Shown piece after piece: positions 25,984-35,598 of a stretch of 64,000 bases of DNA. The position numbers and the translations under genes are program-made. The notes under the pieces are model-generated. The model was not told the DNA's origin. It worked only from the letters and a program-made list of their open reading frames with translations, and searched no databases. Numbering within the stretch: the stretch's first letter is position 1; the number at the start of each line of letters is the position of its first letter. This DNA comes from a bacterium HR37 (GTDB taxonomy: Bacteria; Desulfobacterota_D; UBA1144; Nemesobacterales; CSP1-2), in assembly GCA_002898375.1 (NCBI GenBank), contig BEIN01000004.1:1-64000 (forward strand), read 5' to 3'.

Positions 25984-26622
25984 ATGTTTAAGTCAGGGAG
26001 TAAGAGGAAAAAGCGAGAGAAGGGTTTTACCCTGATTGAGCTTCTTGTTGTTGCTGCCATTATCGGCATACTCCTTGCCCTTGCGATTCCAAACCTGATT
26101 AAGGCAAGGATATCCGCAAACGAGGCAAACGCACGAAAGATGATGCAGACCCTAAGAGACGCAGAGGGCGAGTACTTCGAGCAGGATCTGGATGAGGATG
26201 GAACAAGGGATTTTACGAATTTGATAGGAGATCTTACTACCGGTAGTTCTTTAAGATGCCCTCCACAAGATGGTAATTGTGATAATGAAGAAGATTCTCT
26301 CATAGATTCTAGTTTTGAGGATGCAGTTATGTCTGATGGGACAAATGTATTTGGACAGACAGTAGATACAACTGTTTGTACTGCTCCCAAGGCTGGATAC
26401 TGCGTTGGATGGAATTGGAATGAGCAGAATGATGGAACTGAACCAACGCAGAATCCATTTCAGGATTTTGGATGGGGGGCAGCTCCTGTAAGTGTAAATA
26501 AAACCGGAAGAAAGGTTTTTGCAGTATATGGAGACGGGGTTATAAGGTGTGTTGCCTCTACTGGTAGTTCTGGAAGCGAAGGAACCTTTGAAGCTGATAG
26601 AGGTTCTCCGGGTTGTGATTAG
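25984..26622 (+). CDS. Type IV pilin-like protein 1
   Basis: The product has 212 residues with a 14-residue basic leader ending KREKG, cleavage before FTLIELLVVAAIIGILLALA with Glu at mature position 5, the class III prepilin signature. The hydrophobic alpha-1 helix continues into KARISANEANARKMMQTL and then a Cys-containing globular domain (CPPQDGNC, CTAPKAGYCVGW, a C-terminal Cys). Conserved FEDAV and GRKVFAVYGDGVIRC resemble delta-type pseudopilin/pilin heads. It has GGAGG upstream and a sigma-54 promoter. It is closely similar to pilin 2 over the first 60 residues. Confidence 0.93.
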   Translation: MFKSGSKRKKREKGFTLIELLVVAAIIGILLALAIPNLIKARISANEANARKMMQTLRDAEGEYFEQDLDEDGTRDFTNLIGDLTTGSSLRCPPQDGNCDNEEDSLIDSSFEDAVMSDGTNVFGQTVDTTVCTAPKAGYCVGWNWNEQNDGTEPTQNPFQDFGWGAAPVSVNKTGRKVFAVYGDGVIRCVASTGSSGSEGTFEADRGSPGCD

Positions 26623-26660
26623 TTTTTTTATTCTTGTTTTGTGTTTAAGGCTTTTATTAA

Positions 26661-26697
26661 AAAGAGAGGAGGAGCTTAAGGGGTTTCTCCTCTCTTT
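26661..26697 (+). terminator. Hairpin between the two pilin genes
   Basis: AAAGAGAGGAG (26661-26671) pairs perfectly with CTCCTCTCTTT (26687-26697) around a 15-base loop. There is no T run after it, so it probably acts as a partial terminator or mRNA-end stabiliser that sets a higher level of pilin 1 than pilin 2. Confidence 0.5.
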
Positions 26698-26725
26698 AAG
26701 GCTCACTCTCTTAGGGGATCTTAAA

Positions 26726-27325
26726 ATGGCAGCAAGGGAGCAAAAGAAAACGGAAGGTGGCTTTACCCTGATTGAGCTTCTTGTTGTTGCAACGATTATC
26801 GGAATCCTTACCGCGCTTGTTGTTCCAAACCTTTTAAAGGCTAGGATCTCTTCAAACGAGGCAAACGCAAGGAAGCTTCTTCAGACACTTAGGGATGCAG
26901 AGTATGAGTACTTCGAGCAGGATTTAAACGGTAACGGTGTAAGGGACTTTACAAACCTTATAGGAAGCTCCGGGGTAGAAGACAGCCTCCGTGACCCAAG
27001 GGGGACGGGTGATGAAGAGGATGCTCTAATTGACAGCACGTTTGAAGACGCAGTTGTTAACGATGGGGATACCGCTAATGAGGCAAATTGCCCTGCTCCC
27101 AAGGCCGGCTACTGTGTGGGGTGGAGTGGTGATGTCGGTTCAGACCCTCTTTCCCTTCAGGGGGATTTCGGGTGGGAGGCATCAATGATCAGTGCTCATA
27201 CCGTTGGGAGAAAGGACTTTTCCATATTTGCCGATAAGGTTATAAAGTGCACAGTTACTTCCCAGCCATCGGGAAGCCCGGGCCAGTTTGAATCCACAAG
27301 AAGTGACCCTGACTGTGGTGGGTAA
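26726..27325 (+). CDS. Type IV pilin-like protein 2
   Basis: The product has 199 residues from the ATG at 26726 (AGGGGAT upstream); the frame is open further back but that would place the prepilin leader inside the protein. The leader ends TEGG, cleavage before FTLIELLVVATIIGILTALV with Glu at position 5. The helix continues as KARISSNEANARKLLQTL. The head domain shares TNLIG, FEDAVV, CPAPKAGYCVGW and GRKDFSIFADKVIKC with pilin 1, so the pair arose by duplication. Two paralogous pilins may be major/minor subunits of one filament. Confidence 0.92.
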   Translation: MAAREQKKTEGGFTLIELLVVATIIGILTALVVPNLLKARISSNEANARKLLQTLRDAEYEYFEQDLNGNGVRDFTNLIGSSGVEDSLRDPRGTGDEEDALIDSTFEDAVVNDGDTANEANCPAPKAGYCVGWSGDVGSDPLSLQGDFGWEASMISAHTVGRKDFSIFADKVIKCTVTSQPSGSPGQFESTRSDPDCGG

Positions 27326-27343
27326 CGGTTCCTATAACAGACG

Positions 27344-28285
27344 ATGATAGTGCTTAAGGTAGATAATCTCATAAAGGACTACCCTACGGGTTTTCTTAGA
27401 AAGAAGGTTCGAGTTTTAAAGGGTGTAAGCTTTTTTGTTAACAGGGGAGAGATTTTCGGTTTTGTTGGTCCAAACGGTGCGGGAAAAACAACCACATTTA
27501 AAGCGGTTCTTGGCTTTGTTGGGATTACGGGTGGAAGCGTAAGCATAATGGGAAGACCTGCCGGGGATGTATCGGTTAAAAAACACATAGGATACCTTCC
27601 CGAAAACCCTTATTTTTACGACTACCTTACGGGAGAAGAGCTTCTTCGTTATATGGGACAACTCCACGGCATTAACGGTAAGGCTCTTCTAAAGAGAATA
27701 GATGAGCTCCTTGAGAAGGTAAATATGACCCATGCAAGGAAGGTTCAGCTCAGAAAGTACTCAAAGGGCATGCTTCAGAGAATAGGGATCGCTCAGGCAC
27801 TTATAAACGATCCCGAGTTTCTCATACTTGATGAGCCGATGTCTGGGCTTGACCCGATAGGGCAGAGGGAGATAAGAGAGCTTATACTTGAGGAGAGAAA
27901 GAAGGGGAAAACCATTATTCTTAGCTCCCATATACTCTCGGATGTGGAGACGATGTGTGATAGGGTGGGGGTTATTATAGGCGGAAGGGTTGTAAGAACA
28001 GGGGAGCTTGGAGAGCTCCTTGAAGACATTCATACCGACTACGAGATGCTCCTCAGGGATACCGACCTTGAGGTAGTGGACAGGCTTGGGGACCTTAAGG
28101 TGAAGGTTGAAAAAAGAGCCGGGTTTATAGTTCTTAGATTCGATGAGGATATAAAATCCAGGGTTATAGAGGTTGTATCCAGCCTGGGTGCAGACATTGT
28201 TTCCCTTTACCCTCTTAGAAAGTCACTTGAAGGGCTTTTTGTTAAGGAGATGGGTCAGAATAGCGGTGGAGAGCAGAAGCGATGA
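27344..28285 (+). CDS. ABC transporter ATP-binding protein (PilH-like)
   Basis: The product has 313 residues. Walker A GPNGAGKTTTFKAVL, Q-loop region, signature YSKGMLQRIGIAQAL, Walker B FLILDEPMSGLDP and the switch His in ILSSHILSD are all present; an extra C-terminal domain of about 90 residues follows. With the permease overlapping it by four bases, it makes an ABC-2-type exporter. Next to pilin genes it matches the placement of PilH in the Myxococcus pilGHI genes, which are needed for pilus assembly. What it moves is unknown. Confidence 0.88.
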   Translation: MIVLKVDNLIKDYPTGFLRKKVRVLKGVSFFVNRGEIFGFVGPNGAGKTTTFKAVLGFVGITGGSVSIMGRPAGDVSVKKHIGYLPENPYFYDYLTGEELLRYMGQLHGINGKALLKRIDELLEKVNMTHARKVQLRKYSKGMLQRIGIAQALINDPEFLILDEPMSGLDPIGQREIRELILEERKKGKTIILSSHILSDVETMCDRVGVIIGGRVVRTGELGELLEDIHTDYEMLLRDTDLEVVDRLGDLKVKVEKRAGFIVLRFDEDIKSRVIEVVSSLGADIVSLYPLRKSLEGLFVKEMGQNSGGEQKR

Positions 28286-29085
28286 AAACGATTCTTGCCG
28301 TAGCCTATAACACCTTCGTTGAGGCAAAAAGAGACAGGGTGTTATACAGCCTCCTTCTTTTTGCCTTCTTGATGATACTTAGCTCCCTTATTTTTGCAAG
28401 TATATCAGCAGAGCAGTACAACAAGATTGTAAAAGACCTTGGGCTTACAGCAATATCCCTTATCGGGATTGTGATCTCGGTGTTTCTTGGAACCGGGCTT
28501 GTCCACAAAGAGATCGATAAAAAGACGGTGTATAACATATTTTCAAAACCGGTGCGCAGATACGAGTTTGTGGTTGGAAAGTATCTTGGCCTTTCCTTTA
28601 CACTGCTTGTAAATACAGTTGCCATGGGCTTTATACTGTTTTTAATAGTGCTTTATACGGAGCTAAGGCACGGGGATTTTATAAGGTTTTACTACGGCGG
28701 AAACTATTTTATGGAGTTTTTTAAGGCAATCTACTTTGAGTATCTTGAGTTTTTGATAGTTATAGGGATTGCACTTGTTTTTTCAAGCTTTACAACACCC
28801 ATTATGAGCCTCCTTTTTACCTTCTTTCTTTTTGTAATAGGAAGGTTTTCCGGTGACATACTTATATTTGCAGAAGGGGTAAAGAATAGGGTATTAAGGG
28901 GCTTGCTTGAGGTTATATACAGAGTCGTTCCTCATCTTGAGAAGTTCGATGTAAGAAGGGAGGCAGTTTACGGAGGAAGTATAAACCCTGAGCTTATACT
29001 CTACACCACAGCTTATGCTGTTATCTACGCATCGGTGCTTGTTTTTCTCTCAATTATCATATTTGAGAAGAGGGAGTTTAGGTAA
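28282..29085 (+). CDS. ABC-2-type permease (PilI-like)
   Basis: The product has 267 residues with six predicted membrane segments and the ABC-2 permease style: a basic start, GTGLVHKEIDKKTVYNIFSKP in the first cytoplasmic loop, and a last segment followed by FEKREFR. It overlaps the ATPase gene by four bases. It forms the transport channel with the upstream ATPase; in position it matches PilI of pilus clusters. Confidence 0.85.
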   Translation: MKTILAVAYNTFVEAKRDRVLYSLLLFAFLMILSSLIFASISAEQYNKIVKDLGLTAISLIGIVISVFLGTGLVHKEIDKKTVYNIFSKPVRRYEFVVGKYLGLSFTLLVNTVAMGFILFLIVLYTELRHGDFIRFYYGGNYFMEFFKAIYFEYLEFLIVIGIALVFSSFTTPIMSLLFTFFLFVIGRFSGDILIFAEGVKNRVLRGLLEVIYRVVPHLEKFDVRREAVYGGSINPELILYTTAYAVIYASVLVFLSIIIFEKREFR

Positions 29086-29094
29086 CTTGGTGTA

Positions 29095-30153
29095 ATGTTT
29101 GAGTCTGTTGTAAGGAGTCCTTACAGGGGGCTTTTAGTTATAGCTTTTCTTCTTGTTGTCTCGATCCCTTTTCAGAAAAGGGTAGAAGGGATGCGTGGGA
29201 AGTTCAGGGTGGTTGAAGAGAGCCTCTATTTTTCATCAGCTTCACTGAAGAGGTTATCTCTGGGTTATGAGGAACTGCTTGCGGACATATACTGGCTTAG
29301 GGCAATTCAGTACTTTGGTGGAAGAAGTGTGGAGGAGAGAGACCCTGAGCTTCTATACCACTACTTTGATATAATCACTGATCTTGACCCAAAGTTTGTA
29401 AACGCATACCGCTACGGAGGAACCTTTCTTGCAGAGCCTCCTCCCTTGGGTCTTGGGGATATTGAAAGGGGGATAAAGCTATTTGATAAGGGAAGAAAGA
29501 ATAACCCTGAAAACTTCCGTCTTCCCCTTGAAGAGGCATTCATATACTACCTATATGTTAAAGATTACAAAAGGGCTGCAGAGTTGTTTAAAGAGGCTTC
29601 TGAAAAACCCGGTCTTTCAGAGTTTCGCCGTGCCTCGCTTAGGGGAATGGCAGCTTCTTCTCTTTCCAAAGGTGGTAGCAGAGAGCTTGCAAGAAGGATA
29701 TGGGAGGAGATCTACAGAACAACCACAATTGAGGGACGAAAGGAGTTTGCTCTAAGAAACCTTAAGGAGCTTGATGCAATGGATATGGAAGACCTCCTTA
29801 CACAGGCTTTAAGGAGGTATATAGGGATTTATGGGCATGGCCCTTCAGCTCTTTCCGAGTTAAAAAGAAAAGGTCTTGTAAAAGAGATCCCAAAAGAACC
29901 TTTTGGCAGAGGGTTTGTGATAGTTTACAAACTAGATAAGGTAAGGAGTAAAACCCTTTTAGAGCAGGAACTTAAATATAACACGGCTTATCTCTCCGGG
30001 GCTTCCCGCAGGTTTAAGAGGTCTTTTGGAAGGTATCCCAGAGACCTAGAGGAGCTAAAAGATTTTATAAGGGAAAACGGGTGGGATTTCCCCGAGCACC
30101 CTCTTGGAAAGGAATACAGCTATAACCCGGAAACGGGAACGGTTGGTGAGTAG
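29095..30153 (+). CDS. Membrane-anchored TPR-like protein of the pilin/ABC cluster
   Basis: The product has 352 residues. A single N-terminal membrane segment (YRGLLVIAFLLVVSIPF) is followed by a helical repeat region (DLDPKFVNAYRYGG, AAELFKEASEKPG) and a C-terminal part with two short segments that look like pilus-assembly or secretion-associated repeats (YPRDLEELKDFIRENGW and EYSYNPETGTVGE). The last motif is reminiscent of the C-terminal portion of type II pseudopilins. It starts nine bases after the permease gene. Placement suggests a PilG-like accessory protein; sequence identity with PilG is not established. Confidence 0.7.
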   Translation: MFESVVRSPYRGLLVIAFLLVVSIPFQKRVEGMRGKFRVVEESLYFSSASLKRLSLGYEELLADIYWLRAIQYFGGRSVEERDPELLYHYFDIITDLDPKFVNAYRYGGTFLAEPPPLGLGDIERGIKLFDKGRKNNPENFRLPLEEAFIYYLYVKDYKRAAELFKEASEKPGLSEFRRASLRGMAASSLSKGGSRELARRIWEEIYRTTTIEGRKEFALRNLKELDAMDMEDLLTQALRRYIGIYGHGPSALSELKRKGLVKEIPKEPFGRGFVIVYKLDKVRSKTLLEQELKYNTAYLSGASRRFKRSFGRYPRDLEELKDFIRENGWDFPEHPLGKEYSYNPETGTVGE

Positions 30154-30204
30154 GTTGTTTCTGGATTCTTTGTGTTTCGGATTGTGATATCCTAAAGCAG
30201 TAAA

Positions 30205-31344
30205 ATGGGTTTTAAAACAGAGGTGTTAAAAAAGCTTGACTCTTTGGTTGGGAGGGGTGCATCCCATATTTCCCGCTTTCTTTTTACCCCCCGGAAGGAG
30301 CCAGATCTGGTTTGCAAAAAGATTCTTGTTATTCGTCCTGGTGGTATAGGTGATGCTGTGCTTCTCTATCCCGCTTTAAGCTCTCTTAGAGCAAGCTTTA
30401 AAGATTCAAGAATTGATGTTCTTGCTGAGAGGAGAAACGCTGGGATTCTTAAGGGTTGTCCGTATGTGGATAGGGTTTTTCAGTACGATGTTAACCCCCC
30501 TTTTGAGCTCCTTAAGGTTATAAGGACAGACTACGATATGGTAATTGATACGGAGCAGTGGCACCGCCTGAGTGCCGTAACCGCTTACCTAACGGGTGCT
30601 CCTGTCAGGGTGGGTTTTGATACAAACAGGGAGAGAAAAAAGCTCCTTACCCACCCGGTTTCATACAGTCAGGATGAATACGAGGTCTATAGCTTTTTAA
30701 AACTCGTCTCTAAAGTTACAGGTATTGAGTACGGATTTGATAAAGAAAGCCCCTTTTTACCGGTTGGTAAGGATTTGGTGGTCAGGTTTGGTAGAACGAT
30801 AGATGATTTCAGGAAAAGATGGGATGCTTTAGCTGGTGTATTCAGTGGAGCAACGGTTAGGGAGAGAAGGTGGGGGATTGAGAGGTTTTCCATGCTTTCA
30901 AAAGAGCTTTCAAAGGAGGGAATAGGAACGGTTCTTGTTGGCGGTAGGGAGGATGTGGGTGATGCAAAGAGGTTTAAAGAGGCCTTATCGGGTATAGAGT
31001 TTCTTAACTTTGTTGGAAAAACAACCCTTTTAGAGACCGCTGCTATAATATCACAGCTGGATCTTTTTATCTCTTCTGACACGGGACTTATGCATATAGC
31101 CTACGGGGTTGGAACACCAACCGTTTCTTTATTTGGTGCAGGGATTCAGAGAAAATGGGCACCTCCTGGAAGAAACCACGTGGTTATAAACAAGGGTCTT
31201 CCCTGCAGCCCCTGTACAAAATTTGGATACACCCCGGGGTGTCCCTACGGTGTAAGGTGTCTTGGTGAGATAACGGTTGGGGAGGTAAAGGAAAGGGTAG
31301 TTGAGTTGCTATCAAAGATAAGAATGGCCCGGCAAGGTCATTAG
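30205..31344 (+). CDS. GT9 family (ADP-heptosyltransferase-like) glycosyltransferase
   Basis: The product has 379 residues with the GT9 GT-B fold: ILVIRPGGIGDAVLLYPAL near residue 46 and, in the C-terminal half, DLFISSDTGLMHIAYGVGTPTVSLFGA with the donor-binding Asp. The end carries a Cys-rich patch (CSPCTKFG, CPYGVRCLG) typical of some GT9 proteins. It would add heptose or another sugar to lipopolysaccharide core in the cytoplasm, supporting a Gram-negative envelope. It follows the pilin cluster and is terminated by a strong hairpin shared with the converging nitroreductase gene. Confidence 0.85.
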   Translation: MGFKTEVLKKLDSLVGRGASHISRFLFTPRKEPDLVCKKILVIRPGGIGDAVLLYPALSSLRASFKDSRIDVLAERRNAGILKGCPYVDRVFQYDVNPPFELLKVIRTDYDMVIDTEQWHRLSAVTAYLTGAPVRVGFDTNRERKKLLTHPVSYSQDEYEVYSFLKLVSKVTGIEYGFDKESPFLPVGKDLVVRFGRTIDDFRKRWDALAGVFSGATVRERRWGIERFSMLSKELSKEGIGTVLVGGREDVGDAKRFKEALSGIEFLNFVGKTTLLETAAIISQLDLFISSDTGLMHIAYGVGTPTVSLFGAGIQRKWAPPGRNHVVINKGLPCSPCTKFGYTPGCPYGVRCLGEITVGEVKERVVELLSKIRMARQGH

Positions 31345-31367
31345 GGTAGGGGCTTAAACCCCTACCC
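31344..31367. terminator. Bidirectional hairpin between converging genes
   Basis: GGGTAGGGG and CCCCTACCC form a perfect 9-bp GC-rich stem around a 6-base loop, directly after the GT9 stop and 14 bases from the nitroreductase stop. T tracts are weak on both sides. Confidence 0.6.
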
Positions 31368-31380
31368 ACTTCTTATCTAC

Positions 31381-32274
31381 CTATCCTTCAACCCCTCTTG
31401 CCAGAAGTACCTCTTCTGGAGGAAGCTCACCGTAGTAAGGGGATGATTCAGAATAGAGTGCCTTTATATGGGATTTTGGCATATCTGGAAGGTCTTCTGG
31501 AAGCCCAAACATCCTGCATATGTATTTAAGCTCTTCATCTCTCCATGGGAGCGGGTCCATTGGTTGAATCATCTTTCTCTTCTTTAGCTCTTCTTTTACC
31601 TGTGGGTCTTCTTTGAGGGGGTTACCGTATTCGTTGTAGTGAAAGAGCCTGTCAAAGCGTTTTCTCGGTCTCTGTCCGGGAGATTCTGCCGGATAGCCTA
31701 CCGCCATAAGCCATATTGGAACTATGTTGTCTGGAACTCCCAAGACCTTTGGAAACTCTGAAGGCTTTCTTCCCGTAGCAAGGAGGCAGCACCCAAGGCC
31801 AAGCTCCGTTGCAACAAGCATGGCGTGTGCTATGGCCTGTCCCGCCTCTATCCTAAGCAGCCCTTCCGTTCTTTCCCTTGGAAAGCTCATAAGACGGGGA
31901 TATGTTACCTCCGTAAGGAGTTTGTATGTCCATCCGTGTGCTGCGGTTACCGCTCTTGCCGGAAAGAGAACCGCAAAGGATTGCACAAGCTCCTTATACC
32001 ACGAATCCAGGTTTATAAGCCATGCTATCACTATAGGGGCCTGACGAAGGTGGAGCTCGTTAAACGGGGAAGCACACTCTATTATCTTCTCAAACTTCTC
32101 CTTTGGATACGTTCTCTTATCTATAACTATTGCCTCAGTTGAGTTACAGTTTCCCTGGCATGATGCGTATCTTGCTGCCTGAAGCATCATCTGTATCTTC
32201 CAGTCCTCTACCGGTTTCCAGGGTTTAAAAAACCTTATGCTTCTTCTTGAGCCTATTGCTTCAAAAAGCTCCAT
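31381..32274 (-). CDS. Nitroreductase-family FMN protein
   Basis: The product has 297 residues. The N-terminus has the FMN-phosphate-binding SRRSIRFFKPWKPV and, later, GLGCCLLATGRKPSE and LMAVGYPAESPG, the flavin-domain signatures. About 90 extra C-terminal residues (KEDPQVKEELKKRK... onward) extend beyond the usual 200-residue core. The family reduces nitro groups, quinones or enones with NAD(P)H, but also includes dehalogenases and other specialised enzymes. It has GGAGG upstream and is monocistronic. Confidence 0.85.
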   Translation of the reverse strand: MELFEAIGSRRSIRFFKPWKPVEDWKIQMMLQAARYASCQGNCNSTEAIVIDKRTYPKEKFEKIIECASPFNELHLRQAPIVIAWLINLDSWYKELVQSFAVLFPARAVTAAHGWTYKLLTEVTYPRLMSFPRERTEGLLRIEAGQAIAHAMLVATELGLGCCLLATGRKPSEFPKVLGVPDNIVPIWLMAVGYPAESPGQRPRKRFDRLFHYNEYGNPLKEDPQVKEELKKRKMIQPMDPLPWRDEELKYICRMFGLPEDLPDMPKSHIKALYSESSPYYGELPPEEVLLARGVEG

Positions 32275-32388
32275 TTCATTCCCTCCTTCTTTTCTTTCTT
32301 CTCATTAAATCAATCTTTGGTTTGTGTGTCAAGACTCTTAAACCCAGGGTTTTAAATTTCTTATATTCCTGTATATTTATACTCATAC

Positions 32389-33012
32389 ATGAGGTTTTTT
32401 ATCTTTTCTCTAACGTGTGTGTTTCTTATCCTCATTTCATGTACCTCTTATGTTGGAAAACCGGAGGATTCCAGAAAGAAAGCGCTTGAGATAAAAAGGG
32501 TTTTGGTTTTACCTTTTAATCCAGCAAAGGAAAACCTAAGCGAAGAAAAGGGGATATTTGTTGCCTCCCTTTTCCACAATGAGCTTACCCTGAGGAGAGA
32601 GAGCCTTTATGTGCTTCCTTTTGGGGTATCGAGTGAGGAGTTTTTTAAGGTAAGAAGGGAAAACCCAGAGCTTTCTTACAGGGAAGCAGCTATTGTAACC
32701 GGGAAGAATCTGGGCGTTCAGGGCGTTTTTGCGGGAGCCTTAGTTGAGTATCGTGAGAGGGTGGGTGGTGAACTCGGGGTTGAATCTCCCGCATCGGTTG
32801 CCTTTAGTGTGGAGCTTATAGAAACCCCAAAAGGGGAGACTCTCTGGCAAACCTACTTTGCCGAAACGCAGAGGCCGCTTCTTGAAAACATTGCAGAGCT
32901 TGGAAAGTTTATAAGGAGAAGGGGTAAGTGGATCAGTGCAGATCAGCTTGCAAGGGAAGGGGTTAGAGAGGTTGTGGATGAGTTCTTAAAATTCCTGGAG
33001 AGTGGTAAGTAG
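32389..33012 (+). CDS. Lipoprotein, GNA1162/DUF799-like
   Basis: The product has 207 residues. The signal peptide ends in lipobox LISC (Cys near 18). The domain begins KRVLVLPFNPAKENLSEEKG and contains the TolB-N/CsgG-like layout: a beta strand, then NELTLRRESLYVLPFG, an AAIVTGKNLGVQGVFAGALVEY block, and SVELIETPKGETLWQTYF. This matches GNA1162-type outer-membrane lipoproteins of unknown role. The stop codon is directly followed by the hisA ATG with no gap, so it heads the his/mqn operon. Confidence 0.7.
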   Translation: MRFFIFSLTCVFLILISCTSYVGKPEDSRKKALEIKRVLVLPFNPAKENLSEEKGIFVASLFHNELTLRRESLYVLPFGVSSEEFFKVRRENPELSYREAAIVTGKNLGVQGVFAGALVEYRERVGGELGVESPASVAFSVELIETPKGETLWQTYFAETQRPLLENIAELGKFIRRRGKWISADQLAREGVREVVDEFLKFLESGK

Positions 33013-33735
33013 ATGCTTGTTATCCCTGCCATTGATTTAAAGGGTGGAAAGTGTGTAAGGCTCTTAAAGGGAGAAGAGGGAACGGAGGTGGTGTTTTCTG
33101 AGGACCCGGTTGAGACTGCAAAAAAGTGGGAGAGATGCGGGGCAGAGCTTATACATGTTGTTGACCTTGATGGAGCCTTCTTGGGAGAGCCTCGAAACCT
33201 GGATACTATAAGGGACATAAGGGATTCCGTCTCCGTTGATATACAGGTAGGAGGGGGTATAAGGAGCATTGAAACCGTAAGGAGATATTTTGACATCGGC
33301 ATAAACAGGGTGATTATAGGGACTGCGGCCTTTAAGGACCCTCAGTTTCTTTCCAGGGTTTGCAGGGAGTTTCCGGGCAGGGTGGCTGTGGGGGTTGATA
33401 CAAAAGGGGGAAAACTTGCCCTGTATGGGTGGAAAGCGGTTGCGGATTTTGATCTGGAGGTTGTTCTAAAGGGGCTTTTTGAACTCGGGGTTTCCCTTCT
33501 TATACACACCGATGTTGATAGAGACGGAACCATGGAGGGTATAAATACGGATTCTATTAAGAGGTTTCTGTCTCTTTCCCCTATACCGGTTATAGCCTCG
33601 GGTGGCATAGCATCAATTAGGGACCTTGAGTTGCTTTCCGCTCTGGAGGATTTGGGCCTGATTGGGGTTATCCTTGGTAAGTCCATTTACACCGGTAGAA
33701 TAGATTTAAAAGAGGCAATAGATAGATTCTCTTAA
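33013..33735 (+). CDS. hisA: ProFAR isomerase (HisA)
   Basis: The 240-residue (beta-alpha)8 barrel opens the aminoaldose ring of ProFAR in histidine synthesis. The catalytic bases are Asp in [14 protein letters not shown] (residue 7-8) and Asp in [12 protein letters not shown] near 169; the two phosphate loops are [11 protein letters not shown] and [11 protein letters not shown]. It starts one base after the lipoprotein stop. Other his genes except hisF are not in the window. Confidence 0.95.
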   Translation: MLVIPAIDLKGGKCVRLLKGEEGTEVVFSEDPVETAKKWERCGAELIHVVDLDGAFLGEPRNLDTIRDIRDSVSVDIQVGGGIRSIETVRRYFDIGINRVIIGTAAFKDPQFLSRVCREFPGRVAVGVDTKGGKLALYGWKAVADFDLEVVLKGLFELGVSLLIHTDVDRDGTMEGINTDSIKRFLSLSPIPVIASGGIASIRDLELLSALEDLGLIGVILGKSIYTGRIDLKEAIDRFS

Positions 33736-33754
33736 GAGAGGAGAGCTCAATAGG

Positions 33755-34513
33755 GTGCTGGCAAAAAGGATAATACCCTGTCTGGATGTTAAAGACGGAA
33801 GGGTTGTAAAAGGGGTCAGGTTTCTTAACCTGAGGGATGCAGGGGACCCTGTAGAGATTGCAAAGCGCTACAGTGAGGAGGGGGCCGATGAGATTACCTT
33901 TCTTGATATCACGGCTTCCTATGAGGAAAGAAGAACTATGATAGAGGTTGTTGACAGAACCGCTGGTGAGGTTTTTGTCCCCCTTACTGTTGGTGGGGGT
34001 ATAAGAAGCATTGAGGACATAAGGGATCTCCTCCTTGCCGGTGCCGATAAGGTCTCTATAAACACCGCTGCTGTAAAGGACCCGGAGTTTGTAAAAAGAG
34101 CGGCTGACAGGTTTGGAAGTCAGTGTATAGTTGTTGCAATAGATGCAAAAAGGGTTTCAGACGGTAGATGGGAGGTGTTTACCCACGGTGGAAGGAACCC
34201 AACAGGTATTGATGCGGTTTACTGGGCAAGGAAAATGGAGGAGTTTGGAGCCGGGGAGATTCTTCTTACAAGCATGGACAGGGACGGAACAAAAGAAGGG
34301 TACGATATTGAGCTTACAAGGGCTGTATCCGAATCAGTTGGTATTCCGGTTATTGCATCAGGTGGTGCGGGAAGGCTTGAGCATCTCTATGAGGGGCTTG
34401 TTTACGGGAGGGCTGATGCGGTTTTGGTGGCTTCTATATTTCACTACGGTGAGTACTCTATAAAGGAGGCAAAGGAGTTTTTAAGGGAAAAAGGGGTGCT
34501 AATTAGACCTTGA
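33755..34513 (+). CDS. hisF: Imidazole glycerol phosphate synthase, cyclase subunit
   Basis: The product has 252 residues and starts at GTG with AGAGGAGAG upstream. It uses ammonia from HisH to form the imidazole ring and AICAR. The catalytic pair is Asp in [14 protein letters not shown] and Asp in VVAIDAKRV near 130; phosphate loops are [11 protein letters not shown] and [11 protein letters not shown]. It follows hisA by 19 bases. HisH is not next to it. Confidence 0.96.
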   Translation: MLAKRIIPCLDVKDGRVVKGVRFLNLRDAGDPVEIAKRYSEEGADEITFLDITASYEERRTMIEVVDRTAGEVFVPLTVGGGIRSIEDIRDLLLAGADKVSINTAAVKDPEFVKRAADRFGSQCIVVAIDAKRVSDGRWEVFTHGGRNPTGIDAVYWARKMEEFGAGEILLTSMDRDGTKEGYDIELTRAVSESVGIPVIASGGAGRLEHLYEGLVYGRADAVLVASIFHYGEYSIKEAKEFLREKGVLIRP

Positions 34514-34531
34514 CCCTCTGGAGGTTTTGAC

Positions 34532-35581
34532 GTGACAATAAGGGAAGAGCTTGAGGAGATAGAAAAAAAGGTACTTTCCCCTCTGGCTACATTAAGCTCT
34601 CAGAGTAAGGGAAGGGTTCGACCAGAGCCTCCGTGTCCTATCCGGACCGAGTTTCAAAGGGATAGGGACAGAATCGTTCATTCAAAGGCGTTTCGCAGGT
34701 TAAAGCACAAAACCCAGGTTTTTCTATCCCCTACGGGGGATCACTACAGAACCAGGCTTACACATGTGATAGAGGTTGCCCAGATTGCAAGAACGATTTC
34801 AAAGGCTCTAAGGCTAAATGAAGACCTTACAGAGGCAATAGCACTGGGGCACGACCTTGGCCACACACCGTTTGGTCATGCCGGTGAGGCCGTGCTAAAC
34901 GAGATATTCCCGGGTGGTTTTAAGCACGTAGCCCACAGCTTAAGGGTTGTGGATGTCCTTGAGAAGGATGGACGCGGGCTTAACCTGACATACGAGGTAA
35001 GAGACGGTATATCGAAACACTCAAAGGGTATGGGACCTCTTGACAACCCGCTTTACCGCCCCGAGACAATGGAGGGGCAGGTGGTTAGGGTTTCAGACCT
35101 TATAGCCTATGCAAATCATGACCTTGATGACGCAATAAGGGCCGGTATCATTACAATCGAGGACGTTCCAAAGGAGTGTATAAAGGTTCTTGGTAAAACA
35201 AACTCGGAGCGGATAAACAGGATGGTTACAGATATCATATTTGAAACCAGACGGCTCGGGGAGAAAAGGGTAGTTATGAGCAAGGAGGTTGAAGAGGCTG
35301 TTCTTGAGCTTAGAAGCTATCTCTTTGAAAATGTGTATATGAATGAGAAGATAAGGTCAAATTTTGTTAAGGCTTCAAAGATAATAAAAGAGCTTTATGA
35401 GTACTTCTGCAGCAATCCCGATGAGTTCTCTAGGTTCTATGGCAGAGGTCCCCGGGAGGGTGAACCACTTGAGCGGGCTGTATGTGATTTTATAGCGGGC
35501 ATGACGGACTCATATGCAATCTCTGTTTACGAAAGGATCTTTTTACCAAGAAGATGGCAGGGAGACCTTGGCTCTTTGTAG
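34532..35581 (+). CDS. dgt: Deoxyguanosinetriphosphate triphosphohydrolase-like protein
   Basis: The product has 349 residues with a GTG start nine bases after GGAGG. The HD phosphohydrolase motif is H in [14 protein letters not shown] in [13 protein letters not shown], and the final Asp in [14 protein letters not shown]. The family hydrolyses dNTPs to deoxynucleosides and triphosphate. The N-terminal [18 protein letters not shown] is diagnostic for the Dgt type-2 group. It lies in the hisF-mqnA operon. Homologues also act in phage defence, but the operon context here is metabolic. Confidence 0.92.
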   Translation: MTIREELEEIEKKVLSPLATLSSQSKGRVRPEPPCPIRTEFQRDRDRIVHSKAFRRLKHKTQVFLSPTGDHYRTRLTHVIEVAQIARTISKALRLNEDLTEAIALGHDLGHTPFGHAGEAVLNEIFPGGFKHVAHSLRVVDVLEKDGRGLNLTYEVRDGISKHSKGMGPLDNPLYRPETMEGQVVRVSDLIAYANHDLDDAIRAGIITIEDVPKECIKVLGKTNSERINRMVTDIIFETRRLGEKRVVMSKEVEEAVLELRSYLFENVYMNEKIRSNFVKASKIIKELYEYFCSNPDEFSRFYGRGPREGEPLERAVCDFIAGMTDSYAISVYERIFLPRRWQGDLGSL

Positions 35582-35598
35582 GTATACGGGAGGTGTAG

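Noticed and set aside
31724-32142. Plus-strand reading frames opposite the nitroreductase gene.
   Set aside because: They mirror the coding pattern of the minus-strand gene, have no ribosome sites and no family features.
34532-35581. The dgt-like gene as a phage-defence dGTPase.
   Set aside because: It is embedded between hisF and mqnA in a metabolic operon with host-like composition, so a nucleotide-pool role is more likely.
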